Assembly (NCBI GenBank): GCA_964604875.1
Contig: CAZSAC010000001.1
Coordinates: forward strand, 75,884-139,883
From: JAVVSR01 sp964604875
GTDB taxonomy: Bacteria > Bacillota > Clostridia > Christensenellales > CAG-917
DNA length: 64,000 nt
Reading direction: 5' to 3'
Each line of letters opens with the position of its first letter. The first letter of the stretch is position 1. The notes beneath the pieces were generated by a model. The model was not told the origin of the DNA and ran no database searches. It saw only the letters and a program-made list of their open reading frames with translations. Position numbers and translations under genes: made by a program. Shown one piece after another: positions 26,150-35,042 of this stretch.

Positions 26150-27152
26150 TAGAAAAATTTTGCTCCAATTCTTTTTTAATTTCCCCGACAATATTTAGTT
26201 TTACAAGCTCGTCCGCCTGAAGAACGGCGGCGCAAACAGAATCCGCTTTTGCGCTTCCGTGAACCTTAACTACAACCTTGTTTACCCCAAGAAAAACAGC
26301 TCCGCCAGTTTTGCTGTAATCCAACTTGTTTTTCAACTGCTTTAATGCAGGTTTAAGCATTAACGCGCCAATTTTTGCACGTAAACCACCTGTTTTGATT
26401 TTTTGTTTTAAAATATCCATAATTGTCATCGCTGTACCCTCGATGGTTTTTAGGGCGATATTTCCGTTAAAACCGTCGGTAACGACAACCTCGTATTTTC
26501 CGCTCAATAAATCTCTGGCTTCCATATTTCCAACAAAATTTAAACTGCTGTTTTTCAATAAATCAAACGCCTCACGGGTAAGGTCAGTCCCTTTTTTATC
26601 TTCCGTTCCGTTAGATAATAAAGCAATCTTTGGTTCTTTTTTATCGCCCGTTGACAGCATATAAAACGCCCTTGCCATATACGCGAAATGCAATAAGTTT
26701 ACCGCCTTGCAATCAGCGTTTGCGCCACAGTCGCACAACACCATTTTTTTGTTGTCGTCAACCGTTGGGATAATCGGCGCCATCGCCGGACGGGATATAC
26801 CCTTTATTCTGCCGATTTTTAAAAATGCGCCCGTCAATAATGCGCCCGTGCTTCCCGCAGACACTATACCGCCTACGTCGTCACGTTCAGCCAACGCGTC
26901 AAATGCCCTAACCATACTACTGTCGGGTTTACCTTTGATTGCTGATGTCGGTGATTCCTCGTTGGAAATCACATCCCCTGCGTGGATTATTTCAATTCTC
27001 TCAGAATTACGGGTAACAAGTTTTGATAAAACATCGGATTTTCCCGTTAAAATAACTTGAAGTTCGTTCTTCTTATCTAAAGCGCGCAATACTCCTTCAA
27101 CAATTTCGTGGGGAGCATGGTCGCCACCGTAAGCGTCTATAATGATTTTCAT
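26136..27152 (-). CDS. plsX: Phosphate acyltransferase PlsX
   Basis: A 338-residue enzyme that converts acyl-ACP to acyl-phosphate, the first step of phosphatidic acid synthesis in Firmicutes. It starts MKIIIDAYGGDHAPHEIVEG, followed by GSTGALLTGAFLKIGRIKGISRPAMA (about 98-123), DCGANADCK and DGFNGNIALKTIEG (about 226), all diagnostic of PlsX. It overlaps rnc by about 14 bases. The usual fapR/fabD partners are absent. Confidence 0.97.
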   Translation of the reverse strand: MKIIIDAYGGDHAPHEIVEGVLRALDKKNELQVILTGKSDVLSKLVTRNSERIEIIHAGDVISNEESPTSAIKGKPDSSMVRAFDALAERDDVGGIVSAGSTGALLTGAFLKIGRIKGISRPAMAPIIPTVDDNKKMVLCDCGANADCKAVNLLHFAYMARAFYMLSTGDKKEPKIALLSNGTEDKKGTDLTREAFDLLKNSSLNFVGNMEARDLLSGKYEVVVTDGFNGNIALKTIEGTAMTIMDILKQKIKTGGLRAKIGALMLKPALKQLKNKLDYSKTGGAVFLGVNKVVVKVHGSAKADSVCAAVLQADELVKLNIVGEIKKELEQNFSNGNE

Positions 27153-27220
27153 AATGAGTTTAGTATATGAAGATTGAAAAATGATAACCGCAAAATCTTA
27201 CCATTTTTCATTTTTCATCG

Positions 27221-27248
27221 AAAAAAGGCGAGTAAATTCATACTCGCC
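27221..27248 (-). terminator. Intrinsic terminator of yceD-rpmF
   Basis: Perfect 8-bp stem GGCGAGTA (27227-27234) / TACTCGCC (27241-27248) with a T6 run on the minus strand, directly after the rpmF stop. Confidence 0.88.
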
Positions 27249-27256
27249 CATATTAA

Positions 27257-27448
27257 TTATTTGTCTGTTTTTTCTTTGATAACAACAACCTTTTCGCCGT
27301 CATAATATCCGCATTTAGGACAAACGACGTGGCTTTGCTTTAACTCGTGGCATTGTGGACATTCAGAAAGATTCGGAGCACTGATTTTCCAGTTTGCCGC
27401 ACGGCTGTTACGTCTAGCCTTGGATACTTTACTTTTTGGTACTGCCAT
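27257..27448 (-). CDS. rpmF: Ribosomal protein L32
   Basis: A 63-residue L32 of the zinc type: MAVPKSKVSKARRNSRAANWK at the start, then CPQC and CPKC pairs forming a zinc ribbon. The start is ATG 27448 with GGGAGG eight bases upstream. It overlaps the end of the yceD-like gene by 20 bases, the conserved yceD-rpmF pair. Confidence 0.97.
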   Translation of the reverse strand: MAVPKSKVSKARRNSRAANWKISAPNLSECPQCHELKQSHVVCPKCGYYDGEKVVVIKEKTDK

Positions 27449-27959
27449 TGGTTGCACCTCCCGCATTGATATTCATATTTTTCAGAACCGAAAATGGCGA
27501 AGAATCCTCCGAATCCCGGTTTTCTATGTTGCATTTACATTTTGCGATATTGAGGTTTGCGCCGCATTTATCGCATAAGCCCTTGCAGTCCTTTTTGCAC
27601 AATACTCTTGATGGCATTGCCAACAAAACACGTTCTGCTATTATCGGCTGAAGTTCAATTTGTTCATCCTCGTACACAAGAGTTTCTTCATCAAGCTTGT
27701 CTTTATAAAAAGTCTCCGTTACGGGGATTTTAAAATCCATTATGGTTGGAGCTAAGCATCTGTCGCAAGCAAACTCACAAGAATATTCAAGCTCAGCATT
27801 GACGGCGAGGCTATCTTCAAAAAAAGTATACCAACCTGTCAAGTGTCCTGCGGATAAAAACTTCCCGTCACGGTTGCCTATAAGCGAAACGTCAAGAGGT
27901 ATGCTTTCGTCTATCGTATAAAACTCACCCTCAACGGCGTTGCTAAAATCAATTATCAT
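27429..27959 (-). CDS. yceD: DUF177/YceD-family protein (23S rRNA accumulation protein)
   Basis: A 176-residue YceD homologue. The N-terminal part has CEFACDRCLAP (about 68-78) and the C-terminal part CKGLCDKCGANLN (about 126), the two cysteine pairs that mark the family. YceD is linked to 23S rRNA accumulation and assembly and is nearly always next to rpmF. The start is ATG 27959 with AGGAG six bases upstream. The C-terminal codons overlap rpmF. Confidence 0.9.
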   Translation of the reverse strand: MIIDFSNAVEGEFYTIDESIPLDVSLIGNRDGKFLSAGHLTGWYTFFEDSLAVNAELEYSCEFACDRCLAPTIMDFKIPVTETFYKDKLDEETLVYEDEQIELQPIIAERVLLAMPSRVLCKKDCKGLCDKCGANLNIAKCKCNIENRDSEDSSPFSVLKNMNINAGGATNGSTKK

Positions 27960-28034
27960 CACTGTCTCCTACCAAAACAAAAACGATTATATAGAATTTA
28001 ATATATTTTGTCAAACAAAAATAGTTGTTTTTAG

Positions 28035-29228
28035 TTATTTACAAGTCAAAAACTGCGTTTCACGAGCAATAACAAGTTCCTCGTTTGTGGGAATAATCGC
28101 AACCTTAACTTTGGAAGTAGGCTTAGACAAAATTGAAACGTCGCCTTTATCGGGGTTTTCGTTTTTGTCGAAATCGAAATCGATGCCCAAATATCCCATA
28201 TTTTCCATAACCTGACCACGAATTAAGGGGCTATGCTCGCCAATCCCGCCCGTAAATATAACAGCGTCAACACCGCCTAAAACAGCAGAGAATGCGCCTA
28301 CGTATTTTTTTATGCGGTAAGCTGTCATTTCTAGGGCAAGTTTCGCTCTTTCGTTTCCTTCTTCTGCGGCGGAAGTCAAATCCCTACAATCGCTGGAAAA
28401 ACCGCTAATGCCTAGCATTCCGCTTTTCTTGTTTAGGTAATCCACCATTTCAGACATATTTTTGTCAAGCTTTTTGCCAAGATATTCTATTGCGGCAGGG
28501 TCAATATCACCGCTACGAGTGCCCATCATAACGCCCTCTAATGGCGTGAAGCCCATTGTGGTATCAACGCATTTTCCGTCCTTGACCGCGCTAAGCGAAC
28601 TGCCGTTTCCCAAGTGACAAATTATGATTTTTTTGTCCGAGCCTAACCATTTTTTCGCCTCGCCTGCAATATATTTATGCGACGTACCGTGGAACCCGTA
28701 TTTTCTGACTTTATAGTTTTGATAATCCTCATAAGGGACGCCGTATAGAAACGCCTTAGGTGGCATTGTCGCATGGAAAGTCGTATCAAAAACCAATGCC
28801 ATCGGAACGCCCGGCATAACCGCCTGACAGCTTTCAACGCACGAAATATTGCCCGGCATATGCAAAGGGCCTAAGTCGATATTTTTTTTGCATTTTTGCA
28901 AAACCTCGTCGTCAACGACCACCGAGCATTTAAAGTCTTCTCCGCTGTGAAGAACACGGTGTCCTACCGCGCCTATTTCCGAAACCGACTTAATTGCGCC
29001 GCATTTTTCGTCAACCAAGGCTTTTAAAACCAACTCCATAGCTTCCTTATGCGTTGGCATCGGGCTTTTTAAAACCAACTTATCCTTGCCTACCGCGGTT
29101 TGCGTCAAAAGGCTGTTTTCCATAGTGATTCTCTCACATATGCCTTTTGCGATAACCGCCTCGTTTTGCATATCGATAAGCTGATATTTGAGCGAACTGC
29201 TTCCTGCGTTTATAACCAAAATTTTCAT
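28035..29228 (-). CDS. ackA: Acetate kinase
   Basis: A 397-residue acetate kinase that makes ATP and acetate from acetyl phosphate. It has VINAGSSSLKYQ (4-15), HRVLHSGE, VFDTTFHATMP (about 146), HGTSHKY (about 179), HLGNGSSL (about 206) and FTGGIGEHSP (about 325). It ends with the conserved NEELVIARET. It lies 11 bases after pta and forms the terminal acetate fermentation step. Confidence 0.98.
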   Translation of the reverse strand: MKILVINAGSSSLKYQLIDMQNEAVIAKGICERITMENSLLTQTAVGKDKLVLKSPMPTHKEAMELVLKALVDEKCGAIKSVSEIGAVGHRVLHSGEDFKCSVVVDDEVLQKCKKNIDLGPLHMPGNISCVESCQAVMPGVPMALVFDTTFHATMPPKAFLYGVPYEDYQNYKVRKYGFHGTSHKYIAGEAKKWLGSDKKIIICHLGNGSSLSAVKDGKCVDTTMGFTPLEGVMMGTRSGDIDPAAIEYLGKKLDKNMSEMVDYLNKKSGMLGISGFSSDCRDLTSAAEEGNERAKLALEMTAYRIKKYVGAFSAVLGGVDAVIFTGGIGEHSPLIRGQVMENMGYLGIDFDFDKNENPDKGDVSILSKPTSKVKVAIIPTNEELVIARETQFLTCK

Positions 29229-29239
29229 AGATAAACCCC

Positions 29240-30235
29240 TTATTTAGCTTGTAAAGCCGTTATTGCCGCCGCAGCGACTATATCCTCTGCCACGCACCCG
29301 CGGGACAAATCGTTCACAGGTTTTGCCAAGCCTTGCATAACAGGGCCGATTGCCATACATCCGCCGAAGCGTTGAGCAAGCTTATAGCCGATATTGCCCG
29401 ATTCCAAATTCGGGAAAACCAAAACGTTTGCCGAACCCGCCACCGCGCTACCCGACGCTTTTTGCTTTGCCACAACAGGAACAATCGCAGCGTCAAGTTG
29501 AAGCTCGCCGTCAATTTTTAGGTCAGGCATTTTTTCTTTGACAATTTGTAAAGCAGAGGTCACTTTATCTATGCGCTCGTGCTTTGCGCTCCCCTTTGTG
29601 GAGAATGAAAGCATCGCAACTTTCGGTTCAATTTCTATAATGCTTCTTGCGCTTTCTGCCGCCGCAATGGAAATATCCGCAAGCTGATTTACGTCAGGCT
29701 CGGGGATAACCGCACAGTCGGAGAATATCATAGCCGGAGCCTCAGACACCTTACTGCCTTCAGGAAGTATCATCACAAAACAGCTTGACACAGACCCGAT
29801 TCCCGGGGCTGGTTTGATGACTTGAAACGCGCTACGCAATACGTCTCCGCTGGAAAAAACCGCGCCGCCGACTAAGCCGTCAACATAGTCGCTTTTGAGC
29901 ATAAGACAACCAAAAAACATATTGTTGTTTGACGCAAGCTCAAAGGCTTGTTCTTCCGTCATACCCTTAGACTTTCTGAGTTCAAATAAAAGATTTGCAT
30001 ATTGCTTTGTATATTTCGAAGTTTTGGGATTTATAATTTCTATGTTATCTAAACAAATATCAGGATTATTCTTGCGAATTTCCTCCTCATTTCCAAGCAA
30101 AACTACCTCGGCAATTTTGCGGGTTGTTAAAAGTTCAGCCGCCTTAACCACTCGGGCATCAAAGCCTTCCGCTAAAGCAATTTTCTTTTTTTTTGCTGCA
30201 GCGCGAGCGTAAAGCCCGTCTAAAAAAGTGTTCAT
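29240..30235 (-). CDS. pta: Phosphate acetyltransferase
   Basis: A 331-residue Pta of the short clostridial type, which converts acetyl-CoA to acetyl phosphate. Recognisable parts are KKIALAEGFDARVVKAAELL, DGLVGGAVFSSGDVLRSAFQVI (about 118-139), MLSFSTKGSAKHE (about 208) and FPNLESGNIGYKLAQRFGG (about 275). It is transcribed away from tmcAL and directly followed by ackA. Confidence 0.97.
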   Translation of the reverse strand: MNTFLDGLYARAAAKKKKIALAEGFDARVVKAAELLTTRKIAEVVLLGNEEEIRKNNPDICLDNIEIINPKTSKYTKQYANLLFELRKSKGMTEEQAFELASNNNMFFGCLMLKSDYVDGLVGGAVFSSGDVLRSAFQVIKPAPGIGSVSSCFVMILPEGSKVSEAPAMIFSDCAVIPEPDVNQLADISIAAAESARSIIEIEPKVAMLSFSTKGSAKHERIDKVTSALQIVKEKMPDLKIDGELQLDAAIVPVVAKQKASGSAVAGSANVLVFPNLESGNIGYKLAQRFGGCMAIGPVMQGLAKPVNDLSRGCVAEDIVAAAAITALQAK

Positions 30236-30316
30236 ATAAAATCTCCTAACAAAATTATTGAATATAAAATGCTTTATTATTTTAGAAATATATGTATAAT
30301 AATATAAGACGTTTTT

Positions 30317-30344
30317 ATTATACTCTTTAACTAAAAAATTGCAA
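30317..30344 (-). promoter_or_regulatory. Promoter of pta-ackA
   Basis: TTGCAA (30344-30339), 16-base spacer, TATAAT (30322-30317) on the minus strand, about 80 bases before pta. Confidence 0.6.
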
Positions 30345-30370
30345 TCGATTTAGGGGCGTAAATTGAATTT

Positions 30371-31531
30371 ATGAAAATTACCGCGATAATTTGTGAATAT
30401 AATCCCTTCCATAACGGGCACGCATATCATATCGCTATGGCAAAAAAGGAAACTCAACCCGACGCCTTAATTTGCATAATGAGCGGAAATTTTACGCAGC
30501 GCGGAGATATTGCAATTTTAGATAAATATACTCGGGCAAGACACGCAATCTTGGGGGGCGCGGACGCAGTAATTGAGCTTCCAACCTATTACGCCGTAAA
30601 TTGCGCTGAAAAATTTGCTTTCGGCGCGTGCAAAGCCTTAAGCGTTTTTGATGACGTAACCTTGTCTTTTGGGAGCGAGTGCGGTGATTTATCAACGCTT
30701 GAGAAGGCAGTTAGTTCAATTAAAGAAGAATCGCATACCACCAAATCAACCATAAAAGAACACTTAGCCAACGGCGATTCTTATGTCAGCGCATTTACCA
30801 AATCGCTTGACAAGGATACGGCAGAAGCGCTGTCCTGCCCCAATAATACGTTGGCGATTGAATATATGAAAGCGTCAAAAGCTTTCGGTTTTAAATATCA
30901 CACAATAAAACGGCTCGGAAGCTATAACGATATTACGCCTCAAAATGCAGAGCTTGCCTCTGCGACTGCAATAAGAACGCTGTTAAAAAACAAGAAAATA
31001 ATTGACGCTTTTATTCCTGACTTTGTCGGCTTGGACTTAGAAAAAAATCTAACCTTTAACGATAATTTATTTGATATGCTGGCATATGCGATTATATCTG
31101 CGCCCACGGAGGAGCTTTCCGCCCTGCCAGACGTGTCTGAAGGCTTAGAAAACCGTATTATTAAATTTTTATCCGTTTCAAAAGATTATGAAGGTCTTAT
31201 ACAAAATATTAAAACCAAAAGGTATACAATGGCAAAAATCAAGCGAGTTTTATTGTATGCCCTATTCGGGCTTAGTAAGCAACAGGCGCAAAATTTTTAT
31301 AGCTTACCGCCTTATATAAAAGCTCTTGCCGTAAAGTGTGGCAGAGAAGACGTTTTAGCGTATATTGCAAAGCAATGCTCAAACACTATTTCCAAATTTG
31401 GTGAAATAAAAGCTTTGCCAAACGAAATCCAACGGGCGTTATATTTTGAAAACAAGGTGGACGATATATACCATAAAATTTCCAAAAATCCGTCCGCCAA
31501 GCTCACAAATTGCCAGTTTATTAAGCTATAA
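30371..31531 (+). CDS. tmcAL: tRNA(Met) cytidine acetate ligase TmcAL
   Basis: A 386-residue HIGH-type nucleotidyltransferase-like enzyme that activates acetate with ATP to acetylate C34 of elongator tRNA-Met (ac4C). It starts ITAIICEYNPFHNGHAYHI (HNGH motif at 15-18), followed by IMSGNFTQRGD (about 37), RARHAILGGADAVIELP and the FGSECGD motif (about 99). Length and order match YlbM. It is divergent from pta-ackA, which produce its acetate substrate; this link is inference. Its stop overlaps the end of ylbJ. Confidence 0.93.
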   Translation: MKITAIICEYNPFHNGHAYHIAMAKKETQPDALICIMSGNFTQRGDIAILDKYTRARHAILGGADAVIELPTYYAVNCAEKFAFGACKALSVFDDVTLSFGSECGDLSTLEKAVSSIKEESHTTKSTIKEHLANGDSYVSAFTKSLDKDTAEALSCPNNTLAIEYMKASKAFGFKYHTIKRLGSYNDITPQNAELASATAIRTLLKNKKIIDAFIPDFVGLDLEKNLTFNDNLFDMLAYAIISAPTEELSALPDVSEGLENRIIKFLSVSKDYEGLIQNIKTKRYTMAKIKRVLLYALFGLSKQQAQNFYSLPPYIKALAVKCGREDVLAYIAKQCSNTISKFGEIKALPNEIQRALYFENKVDDIYHKISKNPSAKLTNCQFIKL

Positions 31532-32500
31532 CATTCCAACCAAATACCCTAGTATTGCGGAGATTCCGCATTGAGAAAGCTTTGTCAACAGATAATAGCC
31601 TGTCTTAATTTTGCATTTTGACAAGTATGTAATGGATTGTAGCGCAACCGATAAGCCACCGAAAGACACCGCCGCTGACAGCAAAGATACCAACAACGGA
31701 CGGCTTAAACCCAGCTTTGATATTTCCAACGCGCCTCTAGTAACTTCAATCGTAGAAATCAAGACAGTTTCCACAATATCCGCGCCACCGCTTCCGCAAG
31801 CCAATAAAGCAAGCTTTATCGGAGTTGCGATAATTTCAAAAAATCTTATATCTGTCAAAAAAATAATCAACATATTGAAAATGCCAATGTACGCCCCGAC
31901 AATTAAAATTCCGCTGACAGAGCTTTCAATACACTTTGCCAAAATCGAATCCGAATTTTTCGATATCGTTGGCAACGTCGAATTAATTTTATTTTCTAAA
32001 GTTTTTCCCCTAAAAACCAATCCGTTTAATAAAGCTGACGCTAAATGGACAAATAATATCAAAAACCCAAGTTTTTTGTCTAAAAGCATATATCCGCCGA
32101 TAGTACCAACCACAAACATCGGCCCCGAGGTTGAGGCAAACGCCGATATTTTTTTACATTCCTGCGTGGTCAACTTTCCGTTTTCATATAAATCGGCAAG
32201 CAGTCTTGCGCCCACGGGATAACCGCTCATTGCGCTCATTGCAAAAATATACGCAGAAATCGACGGAACGCCATATAGTTTTTTTAAGGGTTTTTCAAAA
32301 ACTTTGCCTATTTTTTCGGCTACACCCAATTCTGTCAAGATTTTTGTAAAAAAGAAAAATGGAAATAAAACGGGCAAAACATTTGTGGCAAATAAAATCA
32401 AGCCGTCAAAAACAGCTTTACTGTATCTAATAGGCTCAAAAATAAGCGCAACCATAAGAGCCGATATAAAAAGTATCAGCGCTGTTTTTTTTAGTGTCAT
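31526..32500 (-). CDS. ylbJ: Sporulation integral membrane protein YlbJ
   Basis: A 324-residue polytopic protein with about eight membrane helices and a nucleoside-transporter gate-like core. It shows NVLPVLFPFFFFTKILTELG, SAMSGYPVGARLLADLYENGKLT (about 93) and FASTSGPMFVVGTIG (about 126), all typical of YlbJ, which is needed for spore cortex formation in Bacillus. It is convergent with tmcAL with a six-base overlap at the stops. In Bacillus the two families (YlbM and YlbJ) are also near neighbours. Confidence 0.92.
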   Translation of the reverse strand: MTLKKTALILFISALMVALIFEPIRYSKAVFDGLILFATNVLPVLFPFFFFTKILTELGVAEKIGKVFEKPLKKLYGVPSISAYIFAMSAMSGYPVGARLLADLYENGKLTTQECKKISAFASTSGPMFVVGTIGGYMLLDKKLGFLILFVHLASALLNGLVFRGKTLENKINSTLPTISKNSDSILAKCIESSVSGILIVGAYIGIFNMLIIFLTDIRFFEIIATPIKLALLACGSGGADIVETVLISTIEVTRGALEISKLGLSRPLLVSLLSAAVSFGGLSVALQSITYLSKCKIKTGYYLLTKLSQCGISAILGYLVGML

Positions 32501-32544
32501 ATTAGATTATAATGTCAGGGATTAAAAAAAATGAGGGTTTTTTA

Positions 32545-32570
32545 AAATTAAAAAACGGCTTTCGCCGTTT
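32545..32570 (-). terminator. Intrinsic terminator of the coaD region operon
   Basis: Perfect 7-bp stem AAACGGC (32553-32559) / GCCGTTT (32564-32570), loop TTTC, T run on the minus strand, 12 bases after the coiled-coil gene. Confidence 0.85.
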
Positions 32571-32581
32571 AAGAGTTTAAA

Positions 32582-33082
32582 TTATACGTTGTTTTCCGAC
32601 GGCGCTTCCTGCGGTTGCGACATTGGCGGTTTTTCGGGATTCCGCAAGTCTTCCCTGTTGGAACGAACCAAACTCAGAGCGTCACGCAATGTCATTTCAC
32701 TATCCGACAAAAGTTGGTCGATTTTAACCTTAACTTCATAAACGCTTTTATCGTGCAAAGCGTAAGCCTCGGCGCGGATTTTTTCCGCTTCTTCCTTAGC
32801 TTGAATTAAAATTTCGTTTTCATCTAACAGTCTGTCACGGCGGGCTTCGGCTTCCTCAACAATTCTGCTTCCGTATTCCAACGCCTTTTTACGTTGATTA
32901 TCACAATCGGAAACAAGATATTGAGCTTCCTTAATAACCTCGGGATAGTTTATGCGCATACGCGCCAATATATCCAAAACCTGATTTCGATTTACTATAG
33001 CGTCATTGCTGGAAAACATAGACTTTTTTGCCGATACAAAAACTTCTTCCAATTGAGCGATAAGTTGTTCAATCTGTTCCAT
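32582..33082 (-). CDS. Coiled-coil protein of unknown function (DivIVA/ATPase-E-like helical protein)
   Basis: A 166-residue, mostly helical, highly charged protein with no signal peptide. The central part (about residues 60-130, KKALEYGSRIVEEAEARRD, AKEEAEKIRAEAYALHDK) is a heptad-patterned coiled coil like those in DivIVA or V-type ATPase subunit E. The C-terminal tail is Pro/Glu rich (PEKPPMSQPQEAP). Homologues of this kind recur in Clostridia between coaD and ylbJ, but I know of no proven function. GGAGGG precedes the ATG. Confidence 0.7.
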   Translation of the reverse strand: MEQIEQLIAQLEEVFVSAKKSMFSSNDAIVNRNQVLDILARMRINYPEVIKEAQYLVSDCDNQRKKALEYGSRIVEEAEARRDRLLDENEILIQAKEEAEKIRAEAYALHDKSVYEVKVKIDQLLSDSEMTLRDALSLVRSNREDLRNPEKPPMSQPQEAPSENNV

Positions 33083-33119
33083 AGCACCCTCCTTTGTGTC
33101 AATAATACAGTCAATTATG

Positions 33120-33536
33120 TCATTTTTGACTTCTTAATTCTAGTCTTTCCTTTGACGAACTTATGTCTTTTACTTCGTCATTTGCCAATATAAACAATGT
33201 ATCTATGTTGCCAAAATCCAAATTTTGCTTTCTTAAATCTAATTCATACTTTAAATCAACGGCGTTTCTTATGCCTCTAACCATACAGACTTCGCCAACC
33301 GATTTACAAAAATCTACCGCATATCCATTGTAGCCCGCCACTTCAACATTGTCAAATCCTTTAGTTGCGCAACGTATTTTAGACAATCTATCCTCGTATG
33401 AGTATAAATATGTCTTGTCTGGATTTATCAGCATACATACATATACCTTATCAAACAGCTTTTGCGCTTGTTCAATCAGAAAAATATGCCCTTTTGTTAT
33501 CGGGTCAAAGCTTCCCGTGACAACTGCTTTTTTCAT
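33120..33536 (-). CDS. coaD: Phosphopantetheine adenylyltransferase, C-terminally short
   Basis: CoaD transfers AMP from ATP to 4'-phosphopantetheine in CoA synthesis. The N-terminal TGSFDPITKGHIFLIEQA (7-24) includes the ATP-binding GH pair of the T/HxGH motif. MVRGIRNAVDLKYELDL (about 85) and ISSSK (about 125) are also present. It stops at 138 residues while family members run to about 160, and the usual SSxxVRE and following helix are replaced by ERLELRSQK. Only 38 bases separate it from the next gene, so no frameshifted tail is hidden there. Its start overlaps the rsmD stop. Confidence 0.85.
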   Translation of the reverse strand: MKKAVVTGSFDPITKGHIFLIEQAQKLFDKVYVCMLINPDKTYLYSYEDRLSKIRCATKGFDNVEVAGYNGYAVDFCKSVGEVCMVRGIRNAVDLKYELDLRKQNLDFGNIDTLFILANDEVKDISSSKERLELRSQK

Positions 33537-34066
33537 ATTTGCTTTATAAAATCTAAAATAACCTCTCCGTACTTTCTTGTGTCATATATCTCAAGCCCGT
33601 TAAAAGAAGAATATTTTTTTTGATAATTATGCTCGTAAATTATTGTGGCGTCATCAGCCAGCCTGTTGTGCTTTACTAATTCAATAATTGCGCGTTCTGC
33701 CAAGTCTGAATTATACGGCGGATCCAAATAAACAATATCGTATTTCAAATTTTCCGTTGCAATTACATTCAAAAAATCCGCCTGAACTATTTTTCCGCAA
33801 AATTCTACGCCCGAAAAGTTTTTGTTGATAATATCAATAGAGGCTTTGTCCTTGTCACAAAGTACAACATATTTCGCGCCTCTGGAAACACATTCTAAGC
33901 CAATAGCTCCGCTACCCGAGAATAAATCCAAAACACAAGCGTCTTTTACCTTAAATTGAATTATATTAAACAAAGATTCTTTAATCCGGTCAATAGTCGG
34001 ACGCACCGCCATATCCTTTGGCGGAGTCAGCTTTCGTCCACGATATTTGCCCGAAATTACCCTCAT
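33533..34066 (-). CDS. rsmD: 16S rRNA (guanine966-N2)-methyltransferase RsmD
   Basis: A 177-residue SAM methyltransferase that modifies G966 of 16S rRNA. It starts MRVISGKYRGRKLTPPK, followed by RPTIDRIKESLFNII, the SAM site LDLFSGSGAIGLECVSRGA (about 46-64) and the catalytic DPPYN (about 116). The rsmD-coaD order is conserved. It overlaps the 5-FCL gene by four bases. Confidence 0.95.
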   Translation of the reverse strand: MRVISGKYRGRKLTPPKDMAVRPTIDRIKESLFNIIQFKVKDACVLDLFSGSGAIGLECVSRGAKYVVLCDKDKASIDIINKNFSGVEFCGKIVQADFLNVIATENLKYDIVYLDPPYNSDLAERAIIELVKHNRLADDATIIYEHNYQKKYSSFNGLEIYDTRKYGEVILDFIKQI

Positions 34067-34608
34067 TTATATACACCTCGCTCTGTCACAACAATATCTA
34101 ACTTAACATCGTGCGATTCCGTCGGAATTTGCTCAACCTTTTGGCATTCGTACGATATGCCGATTTTAAAGCTGTTTGACGTTGCAAAAAATCTGTCGTA
34201 ATAAGCCTTCCCGTGTCCAAGACGGTTTAAACGCTCGTCAAAGCCTACCAACGGAACTATGGACACATCGACGTCAAAATTTTGCGATAGGTTTGCCAAG
34301 ATAGGCTCCTTAATCCCAAATTTATTCAATGCTAAGGGCGTATCTTCTCTATACTCCGCAATTATCATTCTATCGCCGACAAGCTTTGGCGCAAAAACTT
34401 TTTTGCCGTTTTTCAATAAATACGAAATAATATCGCTTGTATTCGGCTCGTTAGACGTATTTAAAAAAATAAATACGCTGTCTGCGTTGCAAAACTTTGA
34501 TAATCCTAAAACATATTGAAAAATCTTTCTATCGGCGATACTTTTCTCTTGCGTTGATAAATTTTCAAGTCTGTTTTTAATTTCCTTCCTTAGATAGGAC
34601 TTTTCCAT
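34063..34608 (-). CDS. 5-formyltetrahydrofolate cyclo-ligase
   Basis: A 181-residue enzyme that converts 5-formyl-THF to 5,10-methenyl-THF with ATP. It has the N-terminal KSYLRKEIKNRLENLS basic helix, FAPKLVGDRMIIAEY, and the nucleotide-binding RLGHGKAYYDRF (about 131-142, family G-x-G-x-G-Y-Y-D). Length and order match YgfA/MTHFS. It is in an operon with rsmD (four-base overlap). Confidence 0.92.
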   Translation of the reverse strand: MEKSYLRKEIKNRLENLSTQEKSIADRKIFQYVLGLSKFCNADSVFIFLNTSNEPNTSDIISYLLKNGKKVFAPKLVGDRMIIAEYREDTPLALNKFGIKEPILANLSQNFDVDVSIVPLVGFDERLNRLGHGKAYYDRFFATSNSFKIGISYECQKVEQIPTESHDVKLDIVVTERGVYK

Positions 34609-35031
34609 TTAAATTATGTTTTTATCCAAAATCCTTATATCTGCGGCAGATAAAACGTCCAAAGCCTTGCCAACATCGGAAACCTTAAATAAAATAATCG
34701 CCTTATGCCCCTCTGTTCTGGCATAGGAATAAAGATATTCAATGTCTATTTCCCCCGCTGTCAAAATATCGAGGACACCTGCAAGCGCGCCGGGTACGTC
34801 ATTGATTTCAATCCCGATTAAGTCCGAATTTGTAACCGTAAAGCCCGCTTCCTTTAATGCCTTAACAGCGCTGGCATTATCGGTGGTAATTAGGCGTACA
34901 ATACCAAAATCCTGCGTGTCGGCAATAGACAACGTGAGTAAATCGATTTTTTCCGAGGCAAGCACTCCTGCCAACTCGTTCAATCTTCCTTTACGATTTT
35001 CCAAAAAAACAGCGATTTGATTAACTAACAT
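34609..35031 (-). CDS. Tandem ACT-domain protein
   Basis: A 140-residue protein made of two ACT domains (about 1-68 and 69-140): VNQIAVFLENRKGRLNELAGVL and GIEINDVPGALAGVLDIL. ACT domains bind amino acids and regulate enzymes. Free tandem ACT proteins beside phenylacetate-CoA ligases, as here, are common in anaerobes and may sense the aromatic amino acid supply (inference). It lies 11 bases after the ligase gene. Confidence 0.85.
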   Translation of the reverse strand: MLVNQIAVFLENRKGRLNELAGVLASEKIDLLTLSIADTQDFGIVRLITTDNASAVKALKEAGFTVTNSDLIGIEINDVPGALAGVLDILTAGEIDIEYLYSYARTEGHKAIILFKVSDVGKALDVLSAADIRILDKNII

Positions 35032-35042
35032 AATGTCCCTCC

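Noticed and set aside
31611..32222. 203-codon plus-strand frame opposite ylbJ
   Set aside because: Antisense to a well-recognised membrane protein gene; Ser/Ile/Lys-rich shadow without a ribosome site.
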